In this document: positions 7,812-15,132 of the stretch, in pieces
Layout: every line of letters begins with the position of its first letter
Position numbering within the stretch: the first letter of the stretch is position 1
Assembly: GCA_021812735.1 (NCBI GenBank)
Contig: JAKAMV010000082.1
Span: 1-19,316 of the forward strand
DNA: 19,316 nucleotides
Reading direction: 5' to 3'
Source: Chloroflexota bacterium
Lineage (GTDB): Bacteria; Chloroflexota; Limnocylindria; Limnocylindrales; CSP1-4
Position numbers and translations under genes: made by a program
Notes under the pieces: generated by a model
The model's database searches: none
Seen by the model: only the letters and a program-made list of their open reading frames with translations
What the model was told of the DNA's origin: nothing

Positions 7812-8938
7812 GCGACGGCCTTGCGCAGCGCCTCCGCCACGCGGCCGACATCCTCATCCGGCAACCGGCTTGAGAACGGGAGCGCCAGCGTTGACGCGGC
7901 GACGCGCTCGGTCACCGGAAAGTCGCCCTCCTTGTACCCGAACATCGACCGGAAGTAGGGCTGGAGATGCAGCGGAGAGAAGTAGGGCCGGGCCGGCACG
8001 CCGCGCTCCGCGAGTCGCCTCAGGACGTGGTCGCGATCGACCCCAGCGGCGAGGCGGACTACGTACACGAACCAGTCGACGGCCTCGCCAGGCCTAGCCT
8101 TGGGCAGCCGAACCCAGTCCTCGCCCGCGAGCTCGCGCTCGTATGCGGCCACCACGCGTGCCCGCCCGGTCCGCAACTCCTCGATCCGCTCGGTCTGGGC
8201 GACTCCAAGCGCCGCGGACATTTCGTCGAGCCGATAGTTGTACCCCAGCCGCACATGCCGGAGCCACGTACCGTCTTCGTCGCGGCCCTGGTTGCGCAGA
8301 CTGCGCATGACGTCCGCGATTCGTGCGTCATCGGTGACCACCAAGCCGCCCTCGCCGGTCGTGATCTGCTTGTTGGGGTAGAAGGCGAAGACGGCAACGT
8401 CGCCGAAGCTGCCGAGGGGACGGCCGTTGACGGACGAGCCCAGGCCCTCGCACGCGTCCTCGATGACTTGCCAGCCGTGAGCGCGCGCGATTGCCTCGAT
8501 CGACTCGATCCGGCAGGGCCGCCCGAACACATGGACCGGCAGCACGGCCCGGGTTGCCCCAGTGGCGGCGGTGGCGATCAGCTCCGGGTCAATCCCGAGA
8601 CTGTCCTCCTCGATGTCGACGAACTTCGGTACGGCCCCCTCGTAGAGGATGCAGTTGGCCGATGCCACGAAGCTGAACGGCGTCGTGATGACCTCGTCGC
8701 CGCGGCCGATCCCGAGTGCTCGAACGCCCATGTGCAGTCCGGCGGTCCCGCTGGAGCAGGCGACGCCGTGGGCACGCCCCGCGAGGGCCGCCACGGCGGC
8801 CTCGAACCGCGGCGCATACGGCCCGAGCGCCAGCACGTCGCTGCGCAGGACACTGAGCACAAGCTCGACCTCGCGGTCGCTGATGTCGGGTCGAGCGAGC
8901 TGAATCGGCGCCTGCGGCCGGTGTGCGTTGGACGTCAT
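7808..8938 (-). CDS. DegT/DnrJ/EryC1-type PLP-dependent sugar aminotransferase (PglE-like)
   Basis: This 376-residue protein has the complete DegT aminotransferase pattern: SSGTAGLHM for cofactor phosphate binding (62-70), D161 in IEDACEGLGS for the pyridine nitrogen, and the Schiff-base lysine K190 in FYPNKQITTGEGG. The conserved N-Y-R-L-D-E-M-S-A segment follows. The enzyme moves an amino group from glutamate to a 4-keto or 3-keto nucleotide sugar in the cytoplasm. Paired with the CapD-type dehydratase it would give a UDP-4-amino-4,6-dideoxy-GlcNAc-type product. The longer frame to 9067 is rejected because its extra 43 residues are Arg/Pro-rich; the ATG at 8938 begins the conserved protein, though its ribosome site is weak. 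It is the first gene of a two-gene leftward operon, coupled by an ATGA overlap to the PRODH-sugar transferase fusion, which suggests its product is the fusion's substrate. Confidence 0.94.
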   Translation of the reverse strand: MTSNAHRPQAPIQLARPDISDREVELVLSVLRSDVLALGPYAPRFEAAVAALAGRAHGVACSSGTAGLHMGVRALGIGRGDEVITTPFSFVASANCILYEGAVPKFVDIEEDSLGIDPELIATAATGATRAVLPVHVFGRPCRIESIEAIARAHGWQVIEDACEGLGSSVNGRPLGSFGDVAVFAFYPNKQITTGEGGLVVTDDARIADVMRSLRNQGRDEDGTWLRHVRLGYNYRLDEMSAALGVAQTERIEELRTGRARVVAAYERELAGEDWVRLPKARPGEAVDWFVYVVRLAAGVDRDHVLRRLAERGVPARPYFSPLHLQPYFRSMFGYKEGDFPVTERVAASTLALPFSSRLPDEDVGRVAEALRKAVA

Positions 8939-9018
8939 CGGACTCTCAGGTGGATCCGGAGGAAGGGGACGGTTTCGAGTCGGCACCGTATCACGATCGT
9001 CCGATGCTCGAAGCCGGC

Positions 9019-9041
9019 CCCACGCCCGTGGTGGGCGTGGG
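9019..9041. other. 9-bp stem inverted repeat in divergent promoter region
   Basis: CCCACGCCC and GGGCGTGGG form a perfect nine-pair stem around a five-base loop. Both neighbouring genes read away from it, so it does not terminate either. It may be an operator or a leader-RNA hairpin. Confidence 0.4.
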
Positions 9042-9186
9042 TTACCCTTCGATCGGCACCCTTGCACGCTACGGACAGTGGATCCATGAGGTGGGGTTTG
9101 GGCCTGCGGGTTGTCGAGCCTGGGAACGTAGCACCATGTCGGACCGTTGCCGCGCAGGGTGACCTTCGAATCGCGTCACGGCGCCA

Positions 9187-9198
9187 TCCGGATCCGGA
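9187..9198. other. 12-bp perfect palindrome
   Basis: TCCGGATCCGGA reads the same on both strands and lies 46 bases ahead of the FemAB2 start. Part of it (GGATCCGG) recurs near 8952 by the aminotransferase start. A protein-binding site is possible; chance is also plausible in GC-rich DNA. Confidence 0.25.
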
Positions 9199-9243
9199 CC
9201 TCGCGCCTGTGTTGACCATCTGGGGCTGCAGGGCGCGCTGACA

Positions 9244-10383
9244 ATGGAGCGAGGCGACGCGCGCGGGCCGTCCACAGCCGGGGGCTCGCGCCGCGGGCTG
9301 CAGGCAGAGCTCATCCACGCGAACGACCGGCAGTGGGAATCGACCCTCGAGGCCTGCGACCACGACTTCTACCACCTGCCCGAGTACGTCACGCTGTGCG
9401 CGGAGCAGGTGGGCGGGACCGCAGCCGCCCTGCTGGTGCGTGGTGGCCCTGGGGCGCTGCTGCTGCCCGTCATCCTTCGCGATATCCCGTTCGGCGGGCG
9501 CGACGCCATCTCGCCCTACGGGTACCCTGGGCCACTTGTCGAAGGTGGGGGAGGCGCGGCATTCACCGCGGCGGCCCTCCGAGTCGGCATCGACGCGCTC
9601 CGGGAGGCCGGCCTGGTGTCGCTGTTCGTTCGCTACCACCCGCTCCTGAACGATGAACCACCCAGCGACGTGGGCACCGTCGTCCGCCACGGCGACGCGG
9701 TCTGCATTGACTTGTCCCTGCCAGAGGACGTCCACTGGCGTCAAACCCGCGAGAACCACCGCCGGGACATCAGACGGGCGATCGACCGAGGGCAATCGGC
9801 CCGCATCGACACCGAGTGGGCCAACTTCGCGGCGTTTGAACGGCTGTACGCGGACACGATGGAGCGCCGGCATGCCACGGCCTTCTATCGATTCGACGAG
9901 CGCTACTTCGACGGACTCCGTCAAGCGCTGGGCGAGAGGATCCACCTTGCGGTCGCCGAGCGAGACGGCGTCGTCGTATCTGCCGCCCTCTTCGTCGAGA
10001 CCGCCGGCATCGTCCAGTATCACCTCTCCGGCAGCGACGGCAGCGACGGCAGCGTCCTTCTGACCAAGGTCCTGATTGACTACGCACGTCGCTGGGCAAA
10101 GGCCCGCGGAGATCGCTGGCTTTGCCTGGGCGGAGGCGTGGGCGGCAGGGACGACTCGCTGCTGAGGTTCAAGCGCGGCTTCTCGCCGCTCGCGCGCTCG
10201 TTCTGGACGCAGCGCGTTGTCATGGACGAGCAGGCGTATGGCGACCTGGTGGCGAGACGGGACCCCTCGCTCGACCCAGACGTTCGGGATGGATTCTTCC
10301 CGCTCTACCGCATCGAGACGCCGGCCCCCCACACGGAGCGTGAACGGGTGGAGCCGGCAGCATCACGCGGACTGCAACCGTGA
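9244..10383 (+). CDS. FemAB-like (GNAT superfamily) acyl/aminoacyl transferase 2
   Basis: This 379-residue protein has the same layout as the C-terminal part of the 4505 product and the 17478 product. Shared landmarks are W31 and D-F-Y-H-L-P-E-Y (41-48), P-Y-G-Y-P-G-P (91-97), F-V-R-Y-H-P-L-L (128-135), the basic helix R-E-N-H-R-R-D-I-R-R-A (169-179), LGGG at 295-298 and F-K-R-G-F-S-P (309-315). The family (FemAB/PF13480) transfers acyl or aminoacyl groups to amino groups of cell-wall or glycan acceptors. The first 20 residues look unstructured; the ATG at 9244 lacks a clear ribosome site, so the start may be a little downstream. It opens a four-gene operon, and its stop overlaps the GTG start of the AMP-forming ligase. 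That suggests the ligase activates the group this enzyme transfers. Donor and acceptor are unknown. Confidence 0.85.
   Translation: MERGDARGPSTAGGSRRGLQAELIHANDRQWESTLEACDHDFYHLPEYVTLCAEQVGGTAAALLVRGGPGALLLPVILRDIPFGGRDAISPYGYPGPLVEGGGGAAFTAAALRVGIDALREAGLVSLFVRYHPLLNDEPPSDVGTVVRHGDAVCIDLSLPEDVHWRQTRENHRRDIRRAIDRGQSARIDTEWANFAAFERLYADTMERRHATAFYRFDERYFDGLRQALGERIHLAVAERDGVVVSAALFVETAGIVQYHLSGSDGSDGSVLLTKVLIDYARRWAKARGDRWLCLGGGVGGRDDSLLRFKRGFSPLARSFWTQRVVMDEQAYGDLVARRDPSLDPDVRDGFFPLYRIETPAPHTERERVEPAASRGLQP
10030..10056 (+). repeat. In-frame 9-bp tandem repeat, three copies
   Basis: GGCAGCGAC occurs twice and then GGCAGCGTC once, coding for a Gly-Ser-Asp run in FemAB2. The repeat unit is a multiple of three, so copy change would not shift the frame. 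The equivalent loop in the two paralogues has no such repeat. Confidence 0.7.
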
Positions 10384-11843
10384 GCTTCCTGGGGCTTGTC
10401 CCGTCAGGGGCATCCGCCGTCGTGGACGCGGCAACCGGGGCCAGGCTCACGTACGCCGAGCTCATCGGGCTCGGCCACACAACTGCAGCGATCCTCGGCC
10501 CGGCGAAGCAGGTCCTGTTCCTCGTCGCCCGCAACGATGCGTTCACGGCGTCCGCGTACTGGGGCGCGATTGACGGCGGCCATGCAGTCGCCCTGCTCGA
10601 CGCGAGCGCGGCACCCGAGATGACGGCGGGGCTGATCGACACGTACCGGCCGACCTGGCTCGCCGGCGTCCCGGGGCTTGCCGAGCAGCTCGCCCCACTC
10701 GGTGTGGGGATCGACGCCGTCGTGCCGATGGCTGGTGGCGAACTCGTTCGCACCACGGATGCGGCGCGCGATGACGTCTACCCCGAGCTTGCGCTCATGC
10801 TCACCACGTCGGGAACGACGGGCAGCCGGAAACTGGTTCGCCTGACCGCGAGGAACCTCGAGGCCAACGCCGACTCCATCGCGGATTGTCTCTCTCTGAC
10901 GCCAGATGAACGACCGCTCGCAATGCTGCCGATCCACTACTCATTCGGGCTCTCGGTCGTGAACAGCCACTGGAGAGTTGGGGCGACGGTCGTCCTGACA
11001 GGCGACGGGGTGATGCAGCGCCGACTCTGGACCACCTTCGATGCCGAGGCGTGCACGAGCTTGGCGGGCGTGCCGTACACGTATCAGATGCTCGAGCGGA
11101 TCCGCTTCCGTGAGATGGGCCTGCCCTCGCTGCGCTCCATGCAGCAGGCGGGCGGCGCACTCGACCTGCGGCTCGCGGCGCTGTATCGCGACTACATGGC
11201 CGGTCGGGGCGGACGCTTCTTCGTCATGTATGGCCAGACGGAGGCGACGGCGCGGATCGCGGTCGTGCCACCCGACCGCCTGGCCGACAAGCTGGGGTCC
11301 GCGGGCCTGCCCGTTCCCGGAGGCCGCTTCCTGATCGCGCCTGAACCCGCCGCAGAGGGGTCCCCGGGCGGGGCTAGCCCCCAGAGCGCTCGAGCGGAAA
11401 TGCCGCCGACCACGGGCGAGCTTGAATACCTGGGCCCCAACGTGATGCTCGGATACGCCTCGAGAGCAGCCGACTTGGCGCTCGGCGACGAGCTGGGCGG
11501 AAGACTGGCGACTGGCGACATCGGGTACCTGGATTCGGACGGATACCTCTTCCTCGTCGGACGCAGCAAGCGCATCGCAAAGGTCTTCGGTCATCGAGTC
11601 AACCTCGACGAGATCGAGATGCTCGTCCGCGCGCACGGCCCCGCAGCCGCCGTCGCGGGCGAGGATTCGGTCTGGGTGTTCTGCGCATTCCCCGCCGATG
11701 AGGACGTGGAGCGGGCCAGGCGCTCGATTCTTGCCCGTCTCCACCTGCACCCGTCTGGGCTGCAGTTCCGCCGAGTGCCCGCGATCCCGACGACCGGCTC
11801 GGGCAAGGTCGACTACACGCAGGTGATGGCTTGGGTGACATGA
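10380..11843 (+). CDS. AMP-forming acyl/aminoacyl ligase (ANL superfamily)
   Basis: The 487-residue protein is a complete adenylate-forming enzyme. It shows the ATP loop T-T-S-G-T-T-G-S-R-K (142-151), Y-G-Q-T-E-A (284-289), the T-G-D motif (378-380), the hinge region G-R-S-K-R-I-A-K-V-F-G (394-404) and the C-terminal catalytic lysine K476 in T-G-S-G-K-V-D-Y. It would activate a carboxylic acid as the adenylate and load it on CoA or on a carrier protein. The substrate pocket cannot be read with confidence by eye. It lacks a fused carrier domain, which fits the free carrier protein at 17230. The GTG start at 10380 overlaps the FemAB2 stop, and its own stop overlaps the next start, so translation is coupled on both sides. 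Natural substrates could be an amino acid, a hydroxy acid or a short fatty acid. Confidence 0.92.
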   Translation: MSFLGLVPSGASAVVDAATGARLTYAELIGLGHTTAAILGPAKQVLFLVARNDAFTASAYWGAIDGGHAVALLDASAAPEMTAGLIDTYRPTWLAGVPGLAEQLAPLGVGIDAVVPMAGGELVRTTDAARDDVYPELALMLTTSGTTGSRKLVRLTARNLEANADSIADCLSLTPDERPLAMLPIHYSFGLSVVNSHWRVGATVVLTGDGVMQRRLWTTFDAEACTSLAGVPYTYQMLERIRFREMGLPSLRSMQQAGGALDLRLAALYRDYMAGRGGRFFVMYGQTEATARIAVVPPDRLADKLGSAGLPVPGGRFLIAPEPAAEGSPGGASPQSARAEMPPTTGELEYLGPNVMLGYASRAADLALGDELGGRLATGDIGYLDSDGYLFLVGRSKRIAKVFGHRVNLDEIEMLVRAHGPAAAVAGEDSVWVFCAFPADEDVERARRSILARLHLHPSGLQFRRVPAIPTTGSGKVDYTQVMAWVT

Positions 11844-12565
11844 CGGCCAGCGATGCGGCGCACGCCGCTCCGCGTGTGGCGCGCCGCGTGAAGCGCGGCC
11901 TCGACGTATTGGTATCGGGCGCGGCGCTCATTGTGCTGTCGCCAGCGCTTGCCGCCATCGCCGTGGCGGTGCGGTGCACCATGGGCCCGCCGGTGTTCTT
12001 CGGGCAGGTTCGACCCGGATACCGGGCGCAGCCATTCACGCTGTTCAAGTTCCGTACGATGCGCCCGCCCGGCCCAGTGGAGCCCGCGGTCGGCCTGGCG
12101 CGCCTGGCCGACGACACCCGGCGTCTGTCGCGCCTGGGCCGCCTCCTGCGACGCACAAGCCTCGACGAGCTCCCGCAGCTGTGGAACGTCCTGCGGGGCG
12201 ACATGAGCCTCGTCGGGCCGCGCCCGCTGCTGGCCCAGTACCTCCCCCGCTACACGCCCGAGGAGGCGCGACGACACGAGGTCCCGCCAGGCCTCACGGG
12301 GTGGGCGCAGGTTCATGGACGCAAGAACCTGCCGATGGAGGAGCGCTTCGTCTTGGACGTCTGGTATGTCGACCACTGGTCCCTTCGACTCGACCTCGCC
12401 ATCCTGACGGCTACCGTGCGATGCTTCCTCGAAAGCCGGGAGGCGCCAGGCGAGCCGATCCCCGACCCCTGGCTCGAGGCCGCGGCGTCCGCTCACGCCG
12501 AGGCTGGATCGACGTCGGGGCCGCCTGCCCGAGAGGCAGCGGCGACTGGATCGGAGGAGTCGTGA
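11840..12565 (+). CDS. PglC-type phosphoglycosyl transferase (bacterial sugar transferase)
   Basis: This 241-residue protein is a small monotopic phosphoglycosyl transferase. It has a basic N-terminus followed by a hydrophobic re-entrant segment (about 20-45), K-F-R-T-M (70-74), the catalytic D109-E110 in R-T-S-L-D-E-L-P-Q-L-W-N, S-L-V-G-P-R-P (123-129) and G-L-T-G-W-A-Q-V (151-158). It transfers a sugar 1-phosphate from a UDP-sugar to undecaprenyl phosphate on the inner face of the membrane, starting a glycan. The core is of PglC size; the last 40 residues are low complexity. ATG at 11840 overlaps the ligase stop by four bases; a TTG at 11831 is less likely. Its pairing with the next gene mirrors the pglC-pglD order, which suggests a diacetylbacillosamine-like substrate. 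A second such transferase is fused to PRODH at 6141-7811. Confidence 0.95.
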   Translation: MTASDAAHAAPRVARRVKRGLDVLVSGAALIVLSPALAAIAVAVRCTMGPPVFFGQVRPGYRAQPFTLFKFRTMRPPGPVEPAVGLARLADDTRRLSRLGRLLRRTSLDELPQLWNVLRGDMSLVGPRPLLAQYLPRYTPEEARRHEVPPGLTGWAQVHGRKNLPMEERFVLDVWYVDHWSLRLDLAILTATVRCFLESREAPGEPIPDPWLEAAASAHAEAGSTSGPPAREAAATGSEES

Positions 12566-13224
12566 AGCCGATCGTGATCTTCGGAACGGGTGCGGTCGCG
12601 CGGATGGTCCACTATCTCTGGACCCATGACTCCGAGCGAGAGGTCGTCGCCGTCACCGCTGACCGCGGATTCCTGCCAGCAGACCAGCCATTTGACCTTC
12701 CCATCGTCCCGTTCGATGAGCTGCCGCGGCGCTATCCGCCCGAAGCGTTCGACTTGTCGATTGCGGTTGGCTACAGCCGGATGAACCGGTTCCGCGCGGA
12801 GCGCTTCGCCCAGGCACGTGAGCTGGGGTACGCCATGCCCACATTCGTCAGCTCGCGGGCGTCCACGTGGCCTGACCTCGTGATTGGCGAGAACTGCTTC
12901 GTGATGGAGGAGGCAGTCGTCCAGCCGTTCGTCACCATCGGCGACGACGTGATCCTGTGGAGCGCCTGCCACGTCGGGCACGAGAGCACGATCGGCTCCC
13001 ACTGTTTCGTGTCCTCGCATGCCGTGGTGTCCGGGCTCGTGACCGTCGGACCGAATTGCTTCCTGGGCTCGAACGCGACGATCCGCGACGGGATCCGGAT
13101 CGGGCGAGAGTGCGTCATCGGCGCTGGTGCCATCGTGACGAAGGACACGGAGCCCAAGGGCGTCTACGCGGCACCGCGCGCCGAGCGGCTTCGCGCGTCG
13201 AGCGACAGACTCCCGATGCTCTGA
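12562..13224 (+). CDS. PglD/NeuD-like hexapeptide-repeat sugar acyltransferase
   Basis: This 220-residue protein has the two-domain PglD/NeuD plan. A small Rossmann-like N-terminal domain begins I-V-I-F-G-T-G (4-10) and binds the UDP-sugar. A left-handed beta helix of hexapeptide repeats runs from about residue 105 to 193, with H140 in H-V-G-H-E as a likely general base. These trimeric enzymes transfer acetyl, or another short acyl group from CoA, to the 4-amino group of a UDP-amino sugar or to a hydroxyl. GTG at 12562 overlaps the previous stop and has GGAGG four bases upstream. The much longer frame from 11974 is rejected because it is antisense-like Arg/Pro-rich sequence before this point. 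It would acylate the aminotransferase product. Whether the donor is acetyl-CoA or a special acyl group is not visible. Confidence 0.9.
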   Translation: MKPIVIFGTGAVARMVHYLWTHDSEREVVAVTADRGFLPADQPFDLPIVPFDELPRRYPPEAFDLSIAVGYSRMNRFRAERFAQARELGYAMPTFVSSRASTWPDLVIGENCFVMEEAVVQPFVTIGDDVILWSACHVGHESTIGSHCFVSSHAVVSGLVTVGPNCFLGSNATIRDGIRIGRECVIGAGAIVTKDTEPKGVYAAPRAERLRASSDRLPML

Positions 13225-13251
13225 CCCCGAGCCCGCCCGCTCAAGGCACCG

Positions 13252-14109
13252 TCAGGTCGGCCGGCGGATGATCAGGAACGCACGAGCGTCGTTGCTGTAG
13301 CCGAGCGCGGGCTGCTCCTCAGCAGTGAACTCTGGATGCTCCGCCAGCCATGCCTCGAAGGCCGCCCGCTCTCCGAGCCCGCGGTCGTGCAGATCGACCA
13401 CCGCCCAGTCGTCGAAGTAGACGAGCGATCGGGTGCCGATCAGCGGCGTCAAGAACGTGAGCGCGGTCGCCGTCGCCGAGGCGATCACGCAGTCGACCAT
13501 CACGATCGGCGCCGCTTGGAGTCCCAGAGCGCGCCGCGTCGCGTCCGTGAGCGTGTCTTCGAACCACCCGGGCACAAGCTCCGCTCGGTCGGCGGGCACG
13601 CCGTTCTTGGCAAGATTCTCGCGCGCCAGGTCGATGCTCATGGAGAGGTCGCCCTCGCGCCAGCGCCCGTCGTCTTGGGTCTCCACCCCCTTCGGCATGC
13701 CCTGGAACGAGTCGAAACCGACCATCCGCACCACCGCCCCCGACTCACTGCTGGCGCGATACATGCAGGCCATGGTGGTGCCGATGAACACGCCGAACTC
13801 CAGGTAGGCCGCGCCGGGCAGGGCCAGCTCGGGCTCCATGAGTGCCACGGCCGCGCGATAACTGCGAACCAACTCGTCCTCGGGCACGAGGGTCAGGCCT
13901 TGCATGTAGCCCGATCGGAACTGGAACCGATGGACGCGGCCGCGCAGCGACGGTGGCAAGCGGCGAACTGCCCCCCGGAGGGCCCATCGGAGGTGGAGGC
14001 CGTCAGCTGCACTGACGACCGCGGCGAGGGTGCGCCCAGCGAGAGTCGGCATCGGAGGAGCATAGCGGCTCGCAAACGCGGTGTCGGGGACTTGTCGGGA
14101 CTCGTCCAC
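13252..14109 (-). CDS. TylF/macrocin-type O-methyltransferase (class I SAM-dependent)
   Basis: The 285-residue protein has a SAM-binding motif Y-L-E-F-G-V-F-I-G-T-T (102-112), followed by G-F-D-S-F-Q-G-M-P (131-139). Later come an acidic residue D206 and the pair D233-D234 in V-Y-F-D-D-W, spaced much like the Mg-binding aspartates of TylF and NovP. Those enzymes methylate sugar hydroxyls. The usual DLY motif after the first aspartate is replaced by C-V-I-A-S, so substrate handling may differ. The start is uncertain: GTG at 14109, or ATG at 14052 at residue 20, just ahead of the conserved part. It is the only leftward gene between two rightward operons; only 27 bases separate its 3' end from the acyltransferase. 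O-methylation of the glycan or its acyl decoration is inferred from context. Confidence 0.85.
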   Translation of the reverse strand: MDESRQVPDTAFASRYAPPMPTLAGRTLAAVVSAADGLHLRWALRGAVRRLPPSLRGRVHRFQFRSGYMQGLTLVPEDELVRSYRAAVALMEPELALPGAAYLEFGVFIGTTMACMYRASSESGAVVRMVGFDSFQGMPKGVETQDDGRWREGDLSMSIDLARENLAKNGVPADRAELVPGWFEDTLTDATRRALGLQAAPIVMVDCVIASATATALTFLTPLIGTRSLVYFDDWAVVDLHDRGLGERAAFEAWLAEHPEFTAEEQPALGYSNDARAFLIIRRPT

Positions 14110-14229
14110 TCGTGTCGTGCCCCATGCCCCACTGGACGCCTCATCATGCGGGTCGCGGCGGTCCAGTCGCTATACTCGCTGCGCGCCACTTGCGGCTGCA
14201 GCCCGTCCCCGTCCATGGATGCGAATCGG
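14110..14229. promoter_or_regulatory. Divergent promoter region, methyltransferase / transketolase operon
   Basis: A TATACT hexamer at 14171-14176 lies about 55 bases ahead of the transketolase ATG and is a fair -10 element. No good -35 element lies 16-18 bases upstream, so an activator may be needed or the match is chance. Confidence 0.3.
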
Positions 14230-15132
14230 ATGACCACCGTTCACTCCAAGCACGCCGTCGCCGGTGCGCGCCGACCGGTGGAGCCTTCGGCGGTGGAATT
14301 GGCTCCGCTGCTCTTGGTTGCTCGGCAGATACGCAGGGAAGTCGTCCGGATGGTCGCGGCGGCCGGTGGGGGCCACCCCGGCGGCTCGCTCTCATGCACG
14401 GATCTTCTCGTCGCCCTGTACTTCTCCGAGCTTCGGGTGAGGCCGGAGGAACCCGGCTGGCCGGCGCGCGACCGTTTCGTGATCTCGAAGGGCCATGCGG
14501 CGGAAGCGCTGTACGCGACGCTCGCCATGCGCGGGTTCCTGCCAGTCGAGGAGCTGGCGACCTACGGGCAGGTCGACTCGCGACTCCAGGGCCATCCGGA
14601 CATGACACGGCTGCCGGGGATCGAGATGTCGACGGGAGCCCTCGGCGCGGGGTTCTCGGCCGCCCTGGGAATGGCCCTCGGATGTCGCATGCGGGGAGGC
14701 TCCGAGCGGACGTACGTCTTGCTCGGCGATGGCGAATGCCAGGAGGGGGAGGTCTGGGAGGCGGCTTGGGTCGCCTCGCGCTACGCGCTCGACAACCTCA
14801 TCGCGATCGTGGACTTCAACTCACTCCAGCAGGTCGGATGGGAGGGTCGTGAGCCCGGCACGCGCGAGGCGCCGTGGACGCTCGACGGCCTGTCGGCGCT
14901 GTGGGCGGCAGCCAACTGGGACGTGCGCGTCATCGACGGGCACGACATCGCGGACATTCTGGCGGCGCTCGAGGCGACCCATGCCGTGCGGGACAGACCG
15001 GCGGTGATCATCGCCAGGACGGTCAAGGGACGAGGCGTCTCGTTCATGGAGGGTCGCCCTGAGTGGCATTCGAAGGTCCCGACCCCGGAACAACTGGCGT
15101 TGGCGCTCACCGAACTCGATGAAGACGACTGA
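14230..15132 (+). CDS. Transketolase, N-terminal (TPP-binding) subunit
   Basis: The 300-residue protein is the N-terminal half of a split transketolase. It has G-G-G-H-P-G-G-S (46-53), S-K-G-H-A with H89, and the thiamine diphosphate motif beginning G-D-G-E (166-169) and ending at N197 in V-D-F-N. Transketolase moves a two-carbon ketol unit between ketose and aldose phosphates using TPP and Mg. The reading frame opens far upstream at 13336, but that part is antisense to the methyltransferase. ATG at 14230 or the ATG five codons earlier (14215) is the start; neither has a strong ribosome site. It heads the five-gene operon and overlaps the C-terminal subunit by 14 bases. A housekeeping transketolase would not be expected inside a glycan operon, so a dedicated role is likely: making an unusual sugar precursor or a ketol-derived acyl group. 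Confidence 0.95.
   Translation: MTTVHSKHAVAGARRPVEPSAVELAPLLLVARQIRREVVRMVAAAGGGHPGGSLSCTDLLVALYFSELRVRPEEPGWPARDRFVISKGHAAEALYATLAMRGFLPVEELATYGQVDSRLQGHPDMTRLPGIEMSTGALGAGFSAALGMALGCRMRGGSERTYVLLGDGECQEGEVWEAAWVASRYALDNLIAIVDFNSLQQVGWEGREPGTREAPWTLDGLSALWAAANWDVRVIDGHDIADILAALEATHAVRDRPAVIIARTVKGRGVSFMEGRPEWHSKVPTPEQLALALTELDEDD

Larger units (their letters stand above)
8939..9243. promoter_or_regulatory. Divergent promoter region with inverted repeats
   Basis: These 305 bases separate the leftward aminotransferase operon from the rightward FemAB2-ligase operon, so both promoters should be here. I found no convincing gene. A TTGACC at 9212-9217 lies too close to the ATG at 9244 to be a standard -35 element. 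Two inverted repeats are listed separately. Confidence 0.5.

Noticed and set aside
7967..9241. Plus-strand frame of 424 codons opposite the aminotransferase
   Set aside because: Antisense shadow without motifs; the minus strand holds all DegT-family residues.
10112..10130. GGCTTTGC-like sequence resembling the riboswitch core on the opposite strand
   Set aside because: It is inside FemAB2 coding sequence, with no GNRA-capped P2 or P3 partner stems.
8935..10332. Minus-strand frame of 465 codons opposite FemAB2
   Set aside because: Composition is typical of a GC-driven shadow, and it would erase the divergent promoter region and a conserved paralogue.
13336..14229. Long upstream extension of the transketolase N-subunit frame
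   Set aside because: It is antisense to the methyltransferase; the conserved transketolase begins near 14230.
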